Assembly (NCBI RefSeq): GCF_029203305.1
Contig: NC_089464.1
Coordinates: 372,001-436,000, forward strand
Length of the DNA: 64,000 nt
From: Yamadazyma tenuis
Lineage: Eukaryota > Ascomycota > Pichiomycetes > Serinales > Debaryomycetaceae
Reading direction: 5' to 3'
How positions within the stretch are numbered: position 1 is the first letter of the stretch; each line of letters opens with the position of its first letter. The notes under the pieces are model-generated. The model was not told the origin of the DNA. It made no database searches and saw nothing but the letters and a program-made list of their open reading frames with translations. Shown here one piece after another: positions 39,655 to 50,228 of this stretch. The position numbers and the translations under genes were made by a program.

Positions 39655-42600
39655 ATGAAGATGTTAACCAAGTTCGAGTCCAAGTCATCAAGGGCTAAAG
39701 GGGTGGCATTACACCCTAAAAGGCCTTGGGTTTTGGTATCCTTACATTCATCAACTATCCAACTCTGGGATTATCGGATGGGTACATTAATCGATAGATT
39801 CGAAGATCACTCCGGTCCCGTGAGGTGTGTAAGCTTTCATCCTACTCAGCCTTTGTTTGTTTCAGGTGGTGACGATTATTCAATTAAAGTGTGGTCGTTG
39901 AACTCAAGGAAATGTATTTTTACCTTGAACGGACACTTGGATTATCTCAGATCTGTATCTTTCCATCATGATTTACCTTGGATCCTTTCCTGTTCTGATG
40001 ATCAAACCATTAGGATATGGAATTGGCAAAACAGACAAGAAATTGCCTGCTTGACAGGTCATAACCATTATGTGATGTCAGCTCAATTTCATCCAAAAGA
40101 AGATTTGATCGTATCAGCATCTTTGGACCAAACCGTTAGAGTTTGGGATATTTCTGGTTTAAGAAAGAAACACTCAGCTCCAACTTCATCCATTAGATCA
40201 TTTGAAGATCAATTACAAAGACAGCAATTACCTCAGCAGGATATTTTTGGAAATGTTAACGCTGTCGTCAAGTTTGTATTGGAAGGTCATGATAAAGGAG
40301 TTAATTATGCTGCCTTCCATCCTACTTTACCATTGATTGTATCTGGTGGTGACGATAGGTTGGTCAAATTATGGAGAATGAGTGAAACAAAAGCTTGGGA
40401 AGTTGATTCCTGTAGAGGACATACCGGTACTGTTTTAGCAACCATATTCCACCCTCATCAAGATTTAATCTTATCAGTAGGTGATGACAAAACCATCAGA
40501 GTCTGGGATTTGAACAAGAGAACTCCTGTTAAGCAATTTAGACGTGAACATGACAGATTCTGGGACATTGCTTGTCACCCAACTGTGAATTTATTTGCTG
40601 GGTGTCATGACTCGGGTGTTATGATCTTCAAATTAGAAAGAGAAAGACCAGCATATTCTATATTCCAGAATAAGTTGTACTTTGTTAACAATGAAAAACA
40701 AATTCAATGTTACGACTACCAGAAAAAGGAAACTTCCTTGCCAATGTTATCTTTGAAAAAGATTGGTAAAACTTGGTCTTTTATGAGAACTTTATCTTAC
40801 AATCAGGCGGACAATTCTATTTTGGTCACCCATGGTTCTAGTGACGATGGAAAATACTCTTTAATCACCTTACCGAAACATGTCACCGGCGCTATAGAAC
40901 CTACTGACGCTAGACAAGGGGAATGTAACTTTGCTTGTTTCATCTCCAGAAACAGATTTGTTACTTTCACCAAGTCAAATAAGCTGTTGGAGGTGAAAGA
41001 CCTCAACAACAACACTACCAAGTCCATTCAGTTGGATTCTTCTGTTCAAGATGTCTTGTATGGTGGTCCCGGTCGTGTTTTATTGGTGAAGAGCCACTCT
41101 GTTATCAACTATGATGTTCAACAAAGAAAAGAATTGGGAGAAATCAGTGCCAATAATGTTAAGTATGTATCTTGGTCTAACAGTGGTCAATATTTGGCAT
41201 TATTATCTAAGCACACCATCACCATTGCTACCAAGGACTTGGAATTGGTCAACTCATTGCATGAAACTATTAGAATCAAGAGTGCCGCTTGGGATGATTC
41301 AGACGTTTTGTTGTATACCACTTTGAATCACATCAAGTACACCTTATTGAATGGAGATAATGGTATTATCAAGACATTGGCTAACATCTTGTATCTTACA
41401 AAGGTTTCTCAAAGCAAGGTTTACTGTTTGAATCGTGCAGGTGAAGTTGAAGTGGTTACTATTGACCCTACTGAGTTCAGATTCAAGAGAGCTTTAGTGA
41501 ACAAAAACTTGAAGGAAGTGGTCAGAATGATTAATAATTCGAACTTAGTTGGACAAAATATCATTTCTTACTTGCAGAAGAAAGGTTACCCCGAAGTAGC
41601 TTTAGCCTTTGTCTCTGATCCGGAGTCAAGATTTGTTTTAGCTTTGGAAAGTGGTAACTTAGCTGTGGCCTTGGAAGAAGCTAAAAAATTGAACAATAAC
41701 TCTATTTGGGAAAAGCTTGCTGAGGAAGCTTTAAATGAAGGTAATATTGAGATTGTTGAATTTTGTTACCAAAATCTTCACTTGTTCGACAAGTTGTCTT
41801 TCCTTTATGTCTACAAGGGTGACACGGAGCGCTTGAACAAAATGGCAACCATTGCTGAACATCGGAGTGATTATTCTTCTTTGATTCAAAATACCTTCTA
41901 CAATGGAGATATCAAGAAGAGGTGTCAGGTTTACATTCAAAGTGGTATGTTACCTTTAGCCTATACTGTGGCTAAGTCTAATGGCCTTGAAGATTTATGT
42001 GCAGAAATCTTGAATGAAGCTGGAATCAAAGAAGAGGATATTGAATTGCCTGAACTTAGTGAACCACTTCAAGTTCCCGAACCAGTTGCTGAGCCAATTC
42101 AAAATTGGCCATTGAAACCATCTGAGTTGAGTTTCTTTGAAAGTGCTCAATTAAATGGGGGTTTGGATGATTTAACTCTCGAAGAATCTGATAGCATTGC
42201 TCCCAAAGACTTGGAAGCCTCTCAATTAGAATTGGAAGAAGAATTTGATGATGAAAATATTGAAGAGGATGAAGGTGGATGGGGCTTGGATGATGATGAC
42301 CTCGATATTGATGAAGATCAAGTCTTTGATGCCCAGACGGATAAAGAAGCAGCTGATGCTTCAAATGCTCCAGCTGTGGATGGGGAAATTGCTTTCTGGC
42401 TTCGTAACGCAAAGACTGCTGCTCAATATGTTGCTGCTGGAGCTTTTGAACAAGCTGCTTCTATGTTACATAAGCAGTTAGGTGTCTCTGATTTTGAACC
42501 ATTGAGAGAGAGATTCTTGGAAGTTTATGAATCATCCAAATTATACTTACCAGGTGTGGATGGTTTACCTGCTATGAAAGATTATATCAGAGTTGATAAT

Positions 42601-43290
42601 GACGAAGATAATCCAAACAAGTTTTTGCCTTTCATACCAGGCTTTGAAGGCTTGGAAGATAAATTGGCCGTCGGTTTCAAATACTTTAAGGATAATAACT
42701 TGGAAAAAGCCATTAAAGTATTCAGGGAAATCATATATACTATAACGGTTCTCACTGTTGAAGATGAAGATCAGGAATCTAAATGTGAAGACATATTGTT
42801 ATTGTGTCGTGAGTACATTTTAGGTCTAACTATCGAATTAACTCGTCGTCAAGTTGAAACTTCAGATCCAAAACGTAACTTGGAATTGGCTGCCTACTTC
42901 ACCAGAACCAAATTACAAAAACCACATAAGATCAATGCTTTGCAAGTTGCCATGAGTCAATGTTTCAAGAATAAAAACTACTCTAGTGCTTCATATTTTG
43001 CTGATGAGTTATTGTCACTTGTAAGCTCTGGACCAAGAGCTGAGCAAGCTAAAAAATTGAAGGCAAAAGCTGAAACAATTCCTGGTGATGCTATAGAAAT
43101 TGACTTTGACCTGTATGCCGAGTTTGAGATTTGTGCCTCAAGTCTAACACCAATTTACAAAGGATCACCTTCTATTACTGAAACTTTAGTTGGAGCTAAG
43201 TACAAGCCAGACGAACTTGGCAATATCTGTAAAATTACTAAGATAACCAAAATTGGTGCTGCAGCTTCTGGTTTAAGAATAAAAGGTTGA
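39655..43290 (+). CDS. COP1: Coatomer alpha subunit (alpha-COP)
   Basis: 1211 residues, like Saccharomyces Cop1 (1201). Two beta-propellers: the first of seven WD40 repeats (about 5-325; GHLDYLRSVSFHHDLPWIL and similar) binds KKxx cargo tails, and the second (COPI WD-associated, about 340-600) is also present. An alpha-solenoid (about 620-800) follows, then an acidic linker with long Asp/Glu runs (about 855-905), and the conserved COPI C-terminal domain (about 905-1211) ending ICKITKITKIGAAASGLRI. COPI coats Golgi vesicles for retrograde transport to the ER and keeps Golgi glycosyltransferases in place, so it serves the mannosyltransferases in this same window. Intronless. Confidence 0.98.
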   Translation: MKMLTKFESKSSRAKGVALHPKRPWVLVSLHSSTIQLWDYRMGTLIDRFEDHSGPVRCVSFHPTQPLFVSGGDDYSIKVWSLNSRKCIFTLNGHLDYLRSVSFHHDLPWILSCSDDQTIRIWNWQNRQEIACLTGHNHYVMSAQFHPKEDLIVSASLDQTVRVWDISGLRKKHSAPTSSIRSFEDQLQRQQLPQQDIFGNVNAVVKFVLEGHDKGVNYAAFHPTLPLIVSGGDDRLVKLWRMSETKAWEVDSCRGHTGTVLATIFHPHQDLILSVGDDKTIRVWDLNKRTPVKQFRREHDRFWDIACHPTVNLFAGCHDSGVMIFKLERERPAYSIFQNKLYFVNNEKQIQCYDYQKKETSLPMLSLKKIGKTWSFMRTLSYNQADNSILVTHGSSDDGKYSLITLPKHVTGAIEPTDARQGECNFACFISRNRFVTFTKSNKLLEVKDLNNNTTKSIQLDSSVQDVLYGGPGRVLLVKSHSVINYDVQQRKELGEISANNVKYVSWSNSGQYLALLSKHTITIATKDLELVNSLHETIRIKSAAWDDSDVLLYTTLNHIKYTLLNGDNGIIKTLANILYLTKVSQSKVYCLNRAGEVEVVTIDPTEFRFKRALVNKNLKEVVRMINNSNLVGQNIISYLQKKGYPEVALAFVSDPESRFVLALESGNLAVALEEAKKLNNNSIWEKLAEEALNEGNIEIVEFCYQNLHLFDKLSFLYVYKGDTERLNKMATIAEHRSDYSSLIQNTFYNGDIKKRCQVYIQSGMLPLAYTVAKSNGLEDLCAEILNEAGIKEEDIELPELSEPLQVPEPVAEPIQNWPLKPSELSFFESAQLNGGLDDLTLEESDSIAPKDLEASQLELEEEFDDENIEEDEGGWGLDDDDLDIDEDQVFDAQTDKEAADASNAPAVDGEIAFWLRNAKTAAQYVAAGAFEQAASMLHKQLGVSDFEPLRERFLEVYESSKLYLPGVDGLPAMKDYIRVDNDEDNPNKFLPFIPGFEGLEDKLAVGFKYFKDNNLEKAIKVFREIIYTITVLTVEDEDQESKCEDILLLCREYILGLTIELTRRQVETSDPKRNLELAAYFTRTKLQKPHKINALQVAMSQCFKNKNYSSASYFADELLSLVSSGPRAEQAKKLKAKAETIPGDAIEIDFDLYAEFEICASSLTPIYKGSPSITETLVGAKYKPDELGNICKITKITKIGAAASGLRIKG

Positions 43291-43373
43291 GTAACTTTAG
43301 ATTCCTTTTTTATATTGTTCATTCATTTTTTATATCTAATAAAAGTTTTTAGTTGGAGCCCAATTTTTTAAGT

Positions 43374-43386
43374 TCTCACTGTGAGA
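43374..43386. promoter_or_regulatory. 13-bp palindrome upstream of PPT1
   Basis: TCTCAC-T-GTGAGA, 56 bp before the PPT1 ATG and just past the COP1 3' end. It could be a factor site or part of the COP1 transcript end. Confidence 0.3.
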
Positions 43387-43441
43387 TTAAAAGAACTGAG
43401 TTTTTTCATCTCGGTTACATTGTTGGAGTATTTTTTTTCAA

Positions 43442-45037
43442 ATGCTGGAAACTAAAACAAGAGCCCTAGACCTTAAGAATGAAGGTAACAAATGCCTTAA
43501 GGAAAACAAATTCGAAGATGCAGTAGAGAATTATACCAAAGCTATTGAGTTGGAACCTACCAATCCTGTCTTTTTTTCCAACAGAGCCCAAGCCAATATA
43601 AAGTTAGAAAACTATGGTTTAGCTATATCTGACTGTGATCAAGCATTGGAACTTGACCCAGATATGGTTAAGGCTTACTACAGAAAGGGTGTGGCGTTGA
43701 TGGCCATCTTCAAACACAAAGAAGCTCAACAAAATTTCAAGGCTATCTTAACCAGAGTGCCGAACGATAAGTTAACGTTAGAAAACTACAAACAATGTGG
43801 AAACTTCTTAAAAAAGCAAGCGTTTGAACGTGCCATTGCTGGCAACGATAAGGACTTGCTCATAAACAGTCTAAATTATGATTCCATATTGATTGAAAAG
43901 CACTGGGAAGGTCCGGAGTTAAAGGTTATGGTCGAAAAAAATGGAAAAGAAGTGGTAGACTTGAATATTGAAGGGCTTAACATCGACTACTTGAGGTATA
44001 TGATTAAGCTTTTCAAAGAAGGCGGCAAAATTCCCAAGAAACATGCTTTTGCAATCATCGCTAAAGTATATACGTTATTGAAACGGGAGAAGAGTATGGT
44101 TGAAATAAGATTGCCACATTCACAAATAGACACAATGACCAGTCCTGACGAAATTATTCTTGCTGGTGGGAAAAAGTTAACAGTTGTTGGTGACACACAT
44201 GGACAGTTCTTTGATGTGTTGAACTTATTTCAAAAGTTTGGATTCGTTTCTGATGAGCATGTTTATTTGTTTAATGGGGATTTTGTGGATAGAGGCTCGT
44301 GGTCTTGTGAAGTGGCCTTTTACTTATTTGTGTTGAAAATCTTGTATCCTCATTCAATTTTCATCAACAGAGGAAATCATGAAACTAACGATATGAACAA
44401 AACATATGGCTTCACTGATGAGTGTGAGCATAAATACTCTCAAAAAGTATTTGAAGCATTTGCTGAATCCTTTGGAGCACTTCCTTATGCCGCTTTAATC
44501 AATGGATCTTACTTGTGTATGCATGGAGGATTGTTCTCCAGAGATGATGTCACTTTGAAAGAAATTAAGAACTTTAACCGGTTCCCAACATCTGGTTCTA
44601 CTCAACCACCGAGGGATGGAATTGCCATGGAACTTTTGTGGACCGATCCTCAACCTGAAGTTGGTCGCTCTCAATCCAAAAGAGGTATTGGAATGCAATT
44701 TGGACCCGATATTACGGAGAGATTCTGTTTAAACAATAAGATTAGAAAAGTGTTAAGATCCCATGAGGTGAGAATGGGAGGAGTTGAAGAAGAACACAAT
44801 GGGAGACTTATTACTGTTTTTAGTGCCCCTAACTACTGCGATTCTACCGGTAATTTGGGTGGTGTGGTGCACTTTGTTGAGAATCCTAAATATAATAAAG
44901 CAACGGATCAAGAAGATGGCTATAAAACTGCAGACGATCCTAACTGTCCTTGGAGCTTGCAAATTGAAACCTTCGATGCCGTTCCACATCCGGATTTAAA
45001 ACCAATGGCATATTCTAAAAGTGGATTTGGTTATTAA
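43442..45037 (+). CDS. PPT1: Serine/threonine phosphatase Ppt1 (PP5, TPR-containing)
   Basis: 531 residues. Three TPR repeats (about 8-110) bind the Hsp90 C-terminus. A linker helix and a PPP catalytic domain follow, with the metal-binding motifs GDTHG (250-254), GDFVDRG (279-285) and RGNHE (310-314), then SAPNYCD and the C-terminal KPMAYSKSGFGY, nearly the same as the yeast family end. Ppt1 dephosphorylates Hsp90 and tunes its client cycle. The second codon is CTG (Ser in the CTG-group code, Leu otherwise). Compact spacing to the next gene on the same strand (114 bp). Confidence 0.97.
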   Translation: MLETKTRALDLKNEGNKCLKENKFEDAVENYTKAIELEPTNPVFFSNRAQANIKLENYGLAISDCDQALELDPDMVKAYYRKGVALMAIFKHKEAQQNFKAILTRVPNDKLTLENYKQCGNFLKKQAFERAIAGNDKDLLINSLNYDSILIEKHWEGPELKVMVEKNGKEVVDLNIEGLNIDYLRYMIKLFKEGGKIPKKHAFAIIAKVYTLLKREKSMVEIRLPHSQIDTMTSPDEIILAGGKKLTVVGDTHGQFFDVLNLFQKFGFVSDEHVYLFNGDFVDRGSWSCEVAFYLFVLKILYPHSIFINRGNHETNDMNKTYGFTDECEHKYSQKVFEAFAESFGALPYAALINGSYLCMHGGLFSRDDVTLKEIKNFNRFPTSGSTQPPRDGIAMELLWTDPQPEVGRSQSKRGIGMQFGPDITERFCLNNKIRKVLRSHEVRMGGVEEEHNGRLITVFSAPNYCDSTGNLGGVVHFVENPKYNKATDQEDGYKTADDPNCPWSLQIETFDAVPHPDLKPMAYSKSGFGY

Positions 45038-45151
45038 TTGAACTCTGTATTTCCCTGTATTATTTAAAGTCACCAAATGTAAATTTAATATTTATTTGCT
45101 CAGTTTCCCAGAGAAAATCAAAGTGCTGAATTTTGCCAATTTTGCAATTAC

Positions 45152-45388
45152 ATGATGAAACCCTCTTACAACCAAAATGCCACACATGATGATGATGATG
45201 ACAATGATGAGCCCGACGAATGGGATAAGCGAATCATAGCAACGGGCTGTCACGACGAGAATCTCCTGCTTCAATTGTGCCATGCAGATACTGGGGATTG
45301 GAGAATGTGTGCAAAAGAACTCGAAGCTTTTAGGAAATGCTGGAACAAAAATAATAATGATGAAAGAACTTCTACTGTTGATAATTAA
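45152..45388 (+). CDS. COA4: Mitochondrial intermembrane-space twin CX9C protein Coa4 (Cmc3)
   Basis: 78 residues (an alternative ATG is the next codon). An acidic N-terminus precedes a twin CX9C motif: Cys33-x9-Cys43 and Cys53-x9-Cys63. The surrounding residues (EWDKRIIATGC, DWRMCAKELEAFRKCW) are characteristic of Coa4/Cmc3/CHCHD8. It is imported through the Mia40 pathway and assists cytochrome c oxidase assembly. A TGTAAATA Puf3-type site is in the 3' UTR. Other CX9C proteins (Cox17, Cox23, Cmc1) lack the WDKRI…TGC entry. Confidence 0.9.
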   Translation: MMKPSYNQNATHDDDDDNDEPDEWDKRIIATGCHDENLLLQLCHADTGDWRMCAKELEAFRKCWNKNNNDERTSTVDN

Positions 45389-45449
45389 TAATCACTTTAA
45401 TATCAGTTTGATTACATGTTCCTGTTACATAGAGAAGACTTCATCGGTT

Positions 45450-45457
45450 TGTAAATA
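45450..45457 (+). promoter_or_regulatory. Puf3-type element in the COA4 3' UTR
   Basis: TGTAAATA matches UGUANAUA, 62 nt after the COA4 stop and 77 nt before the next gene's TATA-proximal start. Confidence 0.45.
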
Positions 45458-45533
45458 GAAAACATCTGCTTAAAACGCATTTTATGTATATAAAAACCTG
45501 TCTTCACTTTTCGCACCTTTCTGCCCTGTTTAT

Positions 45534-47369
45534 ATGAACCTTTATACAATAATGGATCTGAGCGAAGACAAGCAACGAACAGCAATTACCATAGAGCTGC
45601 ACCTTACAGACCTGATTTCCCTTGAACTTTCTGAAGATTCCCCGATAGAGTCCGAGTTCCTCCAAGTACAAGAAGGTAAAACCTATCGATCTGAGCAAGA
45701 GTTTCAAGAAGAAATAGATAAGCTAAAGATTGCTAGTAATAAGAAGTTCCTTACTAAATGGGAAGAGATACTACAAAAGTACTCACAAATTGATGATGAT
45801 GTGGAAAGTGATGAAATAGACCTTGTTACTGGGCAGATCACCATTGATAATGGCCATTTAAGATCTTTAAGAAACGAAACCAAATTCAATCAGCATAGAA
45901 ATGTTTGGTCAGTCGATTATGATGCCGAAAGAGATAGGCAGAAAGCACATAAACAAGAAAAGAGGCTAAATTCTCAGAAGAATAAAGTCAAAGAACACTT
46001 GAAGGCTCAAGATCTATTCATTCTGAGTAGTTCCCACAATTATAGAAGTCCAATAAGAAAGGTTTCGCCAGATAATATTCTACTACTCGACCCTTCACCT
46101 ACCAAGAAGCAGAAGTTATCCCCAACTAAAACACCCCAAAAATTGACTTTTGATGTTGGCTCTCCTAGTGAAAGTGTTGTATCGGACTCGGAAGACCTGC
46201 TAATCGAGTTACAAGTCAGCAAGACTTCCACGCCAACAAAACCGGCAGCCCATCATCCCTTCATTCTCAACGACAAGAATGATCTTAATGAGAGCAGCGA
46301 AGAAGATGTACATAATGATGAAGGAAGTAATAATCAAAACAGTGATGAAGATTCGACAGAAGACAATGAAACTGCTTCTGAAGAGGATCCTTTCATAGAC
46401 AAGTCCACCAGTCTAATCATAAGTAAAAGAGATCTAGCATTCAGCATTAGGCCCTTGCTGTTATCTGATGGTTCCAGTAGTGTCATTGGGGATAATGAAG
46501 ATATTTCTAGTAGCCCTGTTAACGACGAATTTGAAGAAGAGTATCTGATTGTTGTAAATCCTCAACTGTACATCAAGACATCCAAGAATCAGATATTTAC
46601 ATGTTGTTTTCATAGCTGCTATTACACTACCGGAAATAAGGGGATCTTTGAAAGACACCTACTTGAAAAACATAGATTCGAGTTATATATTATGGGGTAT
46701 CCAATTTCAGAGGAAGAAATCGATCGAACAAGAACTCCCAAAATAACACACCTGATGATCAATTCTTTAGGTGAAACTTTCCCGTTGGTTCATGAGGTGC
46801 CCCCTTTACCGCTTTCCCTGGATGGTGAGATGTTCAAATGTGAGTTGTTCATCAAGAATGGCAAAAAGCAATGTAAACGTCAATTTTTAACAGTCAATGA
46901 GTTGAATTATCACCATGACAATTATCCATTCCAATGCTCTTATAAGACGCAAGTTTATGTTTGTCCTGTTCTTGGGTGTGGTTTCATGACAGATGAGGGT
47001 TATTTTCATTGGAGACAGCATTTCATTATGTTAAACCATCATACAGCTGCAGAACCTAGAGGCACAGTAATGGATGAAGAAGCGCTCCAAAAGGTATCAC
47101 TTTCAAGTGGTTCAGGTAGTCAAAAAGGTAGCCAGACGTCACTCCTGGTAAAGCAATGGGATATACATCGATTCACGAGCATCCCTTCTTCATTGAAGAA
47201 CAATTCGATGGTTATGAAGGAGATTGATGATTTGTTCAACGAAGTCGATGATGATGAGAACAAAATATCCCACGATTTTGAAAGTAAGAAGTCAAGGGAA
47301 GTCGAAGTTAAAACTCCTCGTTTGGGCTATGATAACATTGTCAATACCACAGACACTCTCAAAAGCTAG
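45534..47369 (+). CDS. SCM3: Centromeric histone chaperone Scm3 (HJURP family) with C2H2 zinc fingers
   Basis: 611 residues. The Scm3 core is at about 70-112: LTKWEEILQKYSQI, then DEIDLVTGQITIDNGHLRSL. This is the hallmark helix-plus-loop that binds the CENP-A/H4 dimer. A basic region with a KKQKLSP nuclear-localisation-like stretch and long acidic/Ser runs follow. Three C2H2-like fingers come last (about 357-380, 436-461 and 477-503), the outer two with good Cys/His spacing. Scm3 deposits Cse4/CENP-A at centromeres; fusion to DNA-binding modules is known in other fungi. TATATAAAA lies about 45 bp before the ATG at 45534. A second ATG at 45552 (MDLSEDKQ) could be the real start. Confidence 0.85.
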   Translation: MNLYTIMDLSEDKQRTAITIELHLTDLISLELSEDSPIESEFLQVQEGKTYRSEQEFQEEIDKLKIASNKKFLTKWEEILQKYSQIDDDVESDEIDLVTGQITIDNGHLRSLRNETKFNQHRNVWSVDYDAERDRQKAHKQEKRLNSQKNKVKEHLKAQDLFILSSSHNYRSPIRKVSPDNILLLDPSPTKKQKLSPTKTPQKLTFDVGSPSESVVSDSEDLLIELQVSKTSTPTKPAAHHPFILNDKNDLNESSEEDVHNDEGSNNQNSDEDSTEDNETASEEDPFIDKSTSLIISKRDLAFSIRPLLLSDGSSSVIGDNEDISSSPVNDEFEEEYLIVVNPQLYIKTSKNQIFTCCFHSCYYTTGNKGIFERHLLEKHRFELYIMGYPISEEEIDRTRTPKITHLMINSLGETFPLVHEVPPLPLSLDGEMFKCELFIKNGKKQCKRQFLTVNELNYHHDNYPFQCSYKTQVYVCPVLGCGFMTDEGYFHWRQHFIMLNHHTAAEPRGTVMDEEALQKVSLSSGSGSQKGSQTSLLVKQWDIHRFTSIPSSLKNNSMVMKEIDDLFNEVDDDENKISHDFESKKSREVEVKTPRLGYDNIVNTTDTLKS

Positions 47370-47728
47370 TTTTCAACTTGTCGAGAGATATTAAGCGAAA
47401 TAAACCCCATGTTCAATATTGTTGTATCAATATTTATGTATTATAGTAATTACTACAATTAGAACGATTAGCAAGTTTCTTAAGAGACTGTTAGTTCAAT
47501 ACAAATTCATTCTCACTAGTAAATCAATTCTGAATTGTTTATACATAGGGCAATGGGTGTCTATTTATATGAATATCCTTATAAATTAAGAATAAAGAGA
47601 CTAATTACAAGAAAGAGATTGAATACTCTAGTATATGGCACGACAGGTAAACGTAGCTTGAACTTCAGAAAATTCAAGCAGCTAATATACGTTAACCAGG
47701 CTCCATGTTCAACATAAATGACCAAAAC
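47370..47728. other. Convergent intergenic region SCM3/AFG3, 359 bp
   Basis: 3' ends of SCM3 and AFG3. A frame at 47535-47717 has no ATG start and no recognisable product. AT-rich; no RNA gene is visible. Confidence 0.5.
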
Positions 47729-50140
47729 TTAACTGGTGGGAGCAGCTGAACCCTGGTCTTCAATTTTTTTACGTGGCTTGAAGGCATCGGTACCTTTAAT
47801 ATACTTATCAAAAGCATCGTTCCTTTCCCGGAAAGGTCTTGGGCCAACCAATCTGATCATATCTTCTCTGGTTAAGACTTCCTTCTTATACAATTCTTCG
47901 GCAACACTGTCTACTAATTCGATTTTTTCAGTCAACAATTTCTTGCAGGCAATGTAAGCTTCATCAATAAACCTTTTGACTTCAGTATCGATTAATCGGG
48001 CAGTTTTCTCCGAATAATTGTTGTGAACTCTGTATCCTTCAGCATCTTCTCCATTATCATAATATATGCTACCAATTTTGTCTGACATACCCAACTTCAA
48101 GATCATTGATTGTGCCATTTGAGTGACTTTCTTGAAATCGTCGGAGGCTCCCGTAGTTACAGTGTCAAAGTGCAACTCTTCTGAGACTCTTCCACCTAAT
48201 GTCATAATCATTCTGTGGTAGTACTGTTCTTTAGACAACAAGTATTGATCCTTTGGTAAATATTGGGCATATCCTAAAGCTCCTTGGCCTCTGGGGATGA
48301 TCGAAACCTTTACCAATGGATCTGCAAATTCCAAAAACCATCCACAAATAGCATGACCTGCCTCATGGTAAGCGACGGTTTTCTTTTCATCCAAAGACAA
48401 AACTCTAGATTTCTTTTCCAATCCGGCTATGACTCTTTCAATTGCCTGTTCAAAATGAGGAACGTCAACTGAAGTGGCATCTTCTCTAGCAGCAATCAAA
48501 GCACCTTCGTTACAACAGTTGGCGATATCAGCACCGGAAAATCCGGGTGTCAACGCACCTAATCTTCCAGCTAAATTTTCAATAGCCTCAGATTTTAACT
48601 GTTGGTACTTGTTGAAATCAACATCTTGTTTGGTAGCCTTGATATCCTCATCACATTTCAAAGTTAATTTAGACAAATGCACTTTGAAAATCTCTTTTCT
48701 TCCTTCGATGTCGGGAATATCAATAGAGATGTGTCTGTCAAATCTTCCGGGTCTTAATAATGCCTTATCTAATATGTCAACTCTGTTAGTACCTGCTAAA
48801 ACAACAACATGGTCAGAGGATTCAAATCCATCCATTTCGACCAATAATTGATTCAATGTGTTCTCTTTTTCGTCATTTCCCATTCTGCCATTTCCTCTCT
48901 CTCTTCCAATGGCATCAATTTCATCAACAAAAATAATCGATGGAGCCATTTCTCTTGCGGTTTTAAATAAGTCACGAACTCTGGAGGCACCAATACCAAC
49001 AAACATTTCAACGAACTCCGAACCGGAAACAGATAAGAAGGGGACGTTTGCTTCACCGGCCGTTGCTTTGGCTAATAAAGTTTTACCTGTACCGGGGGGA
49101 CCAGATAAAATTGCACCTCTAGGGATCTTAGCCCCCAACTTTTCGTACTTAGTTGGGTTTTGTAAGAACTTGACAAATTCCATGATTTCTTCCTTTGATT
49201 CTTCACAACCAGCAACATCTTTAAATCTAATTTTAACGTCATTCTCTTGATTGAACAATTTTGCTTTTGATTTACCTATTTTAAAGATATTGTTTGGTCC
49301 GCCACCACCAGGAGAATTTGGTCTCCTAGAGGTTAAGTAATAAATACCACCAATTAATAGAAGTGTTGGTAAGATAGGCAAAACATAATTCATCCAATCA
49401 TCCTTTTCGCTAAATGAAATCGGGATTCTTTCGTTGATAGGAATTCCCAAGTTATTCTGAATTTCATTGATCTCCTTCTCGAAGAAATCCACGGATCCAA
49501 TGGCGAAATATATCGCAGGTTTGCCATTATAAGCTTGATAGGTTTGGTCCAGTACAGCACCTTGAATTAAATCGGCTTTTACCAAATATCTGTTGACTAC
49601 AGTTATTTTGGTCACCAAACCTTTCATGAAGTATTTGGTTTTGAAGTCTTGGAAGGATAACTCATTTTCATGGTCGGGTGAAGAGTTGGAGGCGAGCATG
49701 GCAATAAGTATTCCTCCAAGTAATAACCCCCCGAGGACTTTATTGATGGTGCCACGATCAATGTTATAGAAATTCAAATTATTCAAGTCCAAGTTTGGGT
49801 TCTTCTCCTTCAAACGCTTCTTAAGCTCTTCTCGAAACTCTTTCTCTTCTTCCTCTTTCGTTTTCTCCTTTTGCTTCTCGTGATCCTGCTTATCGTGATC
49901 TTTTTGGTTGTCTTCCTTGTGGTCTTTATTATCTCGATTTTGTTGGTTCAACATCCATCTTGAATGCAGAAATTTCACCACAGGACTGGATATAAAAGTC
50001 CGCTGGGGAAACAACCTCGGACCCATGTTAAAAGTCCTTGAAGGACCCTTAACATAGCGCAAGGATAACTTGAACATTGAGTAAATTATATTTTTGCCGT
50101 TAGCGATAGTTTTCGAAAAAAAAATGTTACTGCGGAACAT
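47729..50140 (-). CDS. AFG3: Mitochondrial m-AAA protease subunit Afg3/Yta10
   Basis: 803 residues. A basic presequence (about 1-60), a charged Lys/Glu/Asp stretch, two inner-membrane segments (about 133-150 and 254-270) enclosing the FtsH-ext domain, then AAA and M41 peptidase. Walker A is GPPGTGKT (347-354), Walker B IIFVDEID (about 402-409), and the zinc site HEAGH (592-596). The end, [15 protein letters not shown], and the segment [16 protein letters not shown] agree with Yta10/Afg3 rather than Yta12. A longer linker (about 495-520) between the AAA lid and the helical subdomain is unusual. The protein forms a hetero-hexamer with Yta12 that degrades membrane proteins and matures MrpL32. 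No Puf3 site was seen in its 3' region. Confidence 0.95.
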   Translation of the reverse strand: MFRSNIFFSKTIANGKNIIYSMFKLSLRYVKGPSRTFNMGPRLFPQRTFISSPVVKFLHSRWMLNQQNRDNKDHKEDNQKDHDKQDHEKQKEKTKEEEEKEFREELKKRLKEKNPNLDLNNLNFYNIDRGTINKVLGGLLLGGILIAMLASNSSPDHENELSFQDFKTKYFMKGLVTKITVVNRYLVKADLIQGAVLDQTYQAYNGKPAIYFAIGSVDFFEKEINEIQNNLGIPINERIPISFSEKDDWMNYVLPILPTLLLIGGIYYLTSRRPNSPGGGGPNNIFKIGKSKAKLFNQENDVKIRFKDVAGCEESKEEIMEFVKFLQNPTKYEKLGAKIPRGAILSGPPGTGKTLLAKATAGEANVPFLSVSGSEFVEMFVGIGASRVRDLFKTAREMAPSIIFVDEIDAIGRERGNGRMGNDEKENTLNQLLVEMDGFESSDHVVVLAGTNRVDILDKALLRPGRFDRHISIDIPDIEGRKEIFKVHLSKLTLKCDEDIKATKQDVDFNKYQQLKSEAIENLAGRLGALTPGFSGADIANCCNEGALIAAREDATSVDVPHFEQAIERVIAGLEKKSRVLSLDEKKTVAYHEAGHAICGWFLEFADPLVKVSIIPRGQGALGYAQYLPKDQYLLSKEQYYHRMIMTLGGRVSEELHFDTVTTGASDDFKKVTQMAQSMILKLGMSDKIGSIYYDNGEDAEGYRVHNNYSEKTARLIDTEVKRFIDEAYIACKKLLTEKIELVDSVAEELYKKEVLTREDMIRLVGPRPFRERNDAFDKYIKGTDAFKPRKKIEDQGSAAPTS

Positions 50141-50228
50141 TCAAAGGTGAGTCGTGTGGTCGATCGATATTGAATTTGTCGTTATCATTATATTATATGT
50201 AAGTTGTATATGGATAATGTCACAAAGT

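Noticed and set aside
47535..47717. 60-codon frame in the SCM3/AFG3 spacer
   Set aside because: Starts at TTG; no features and no support.
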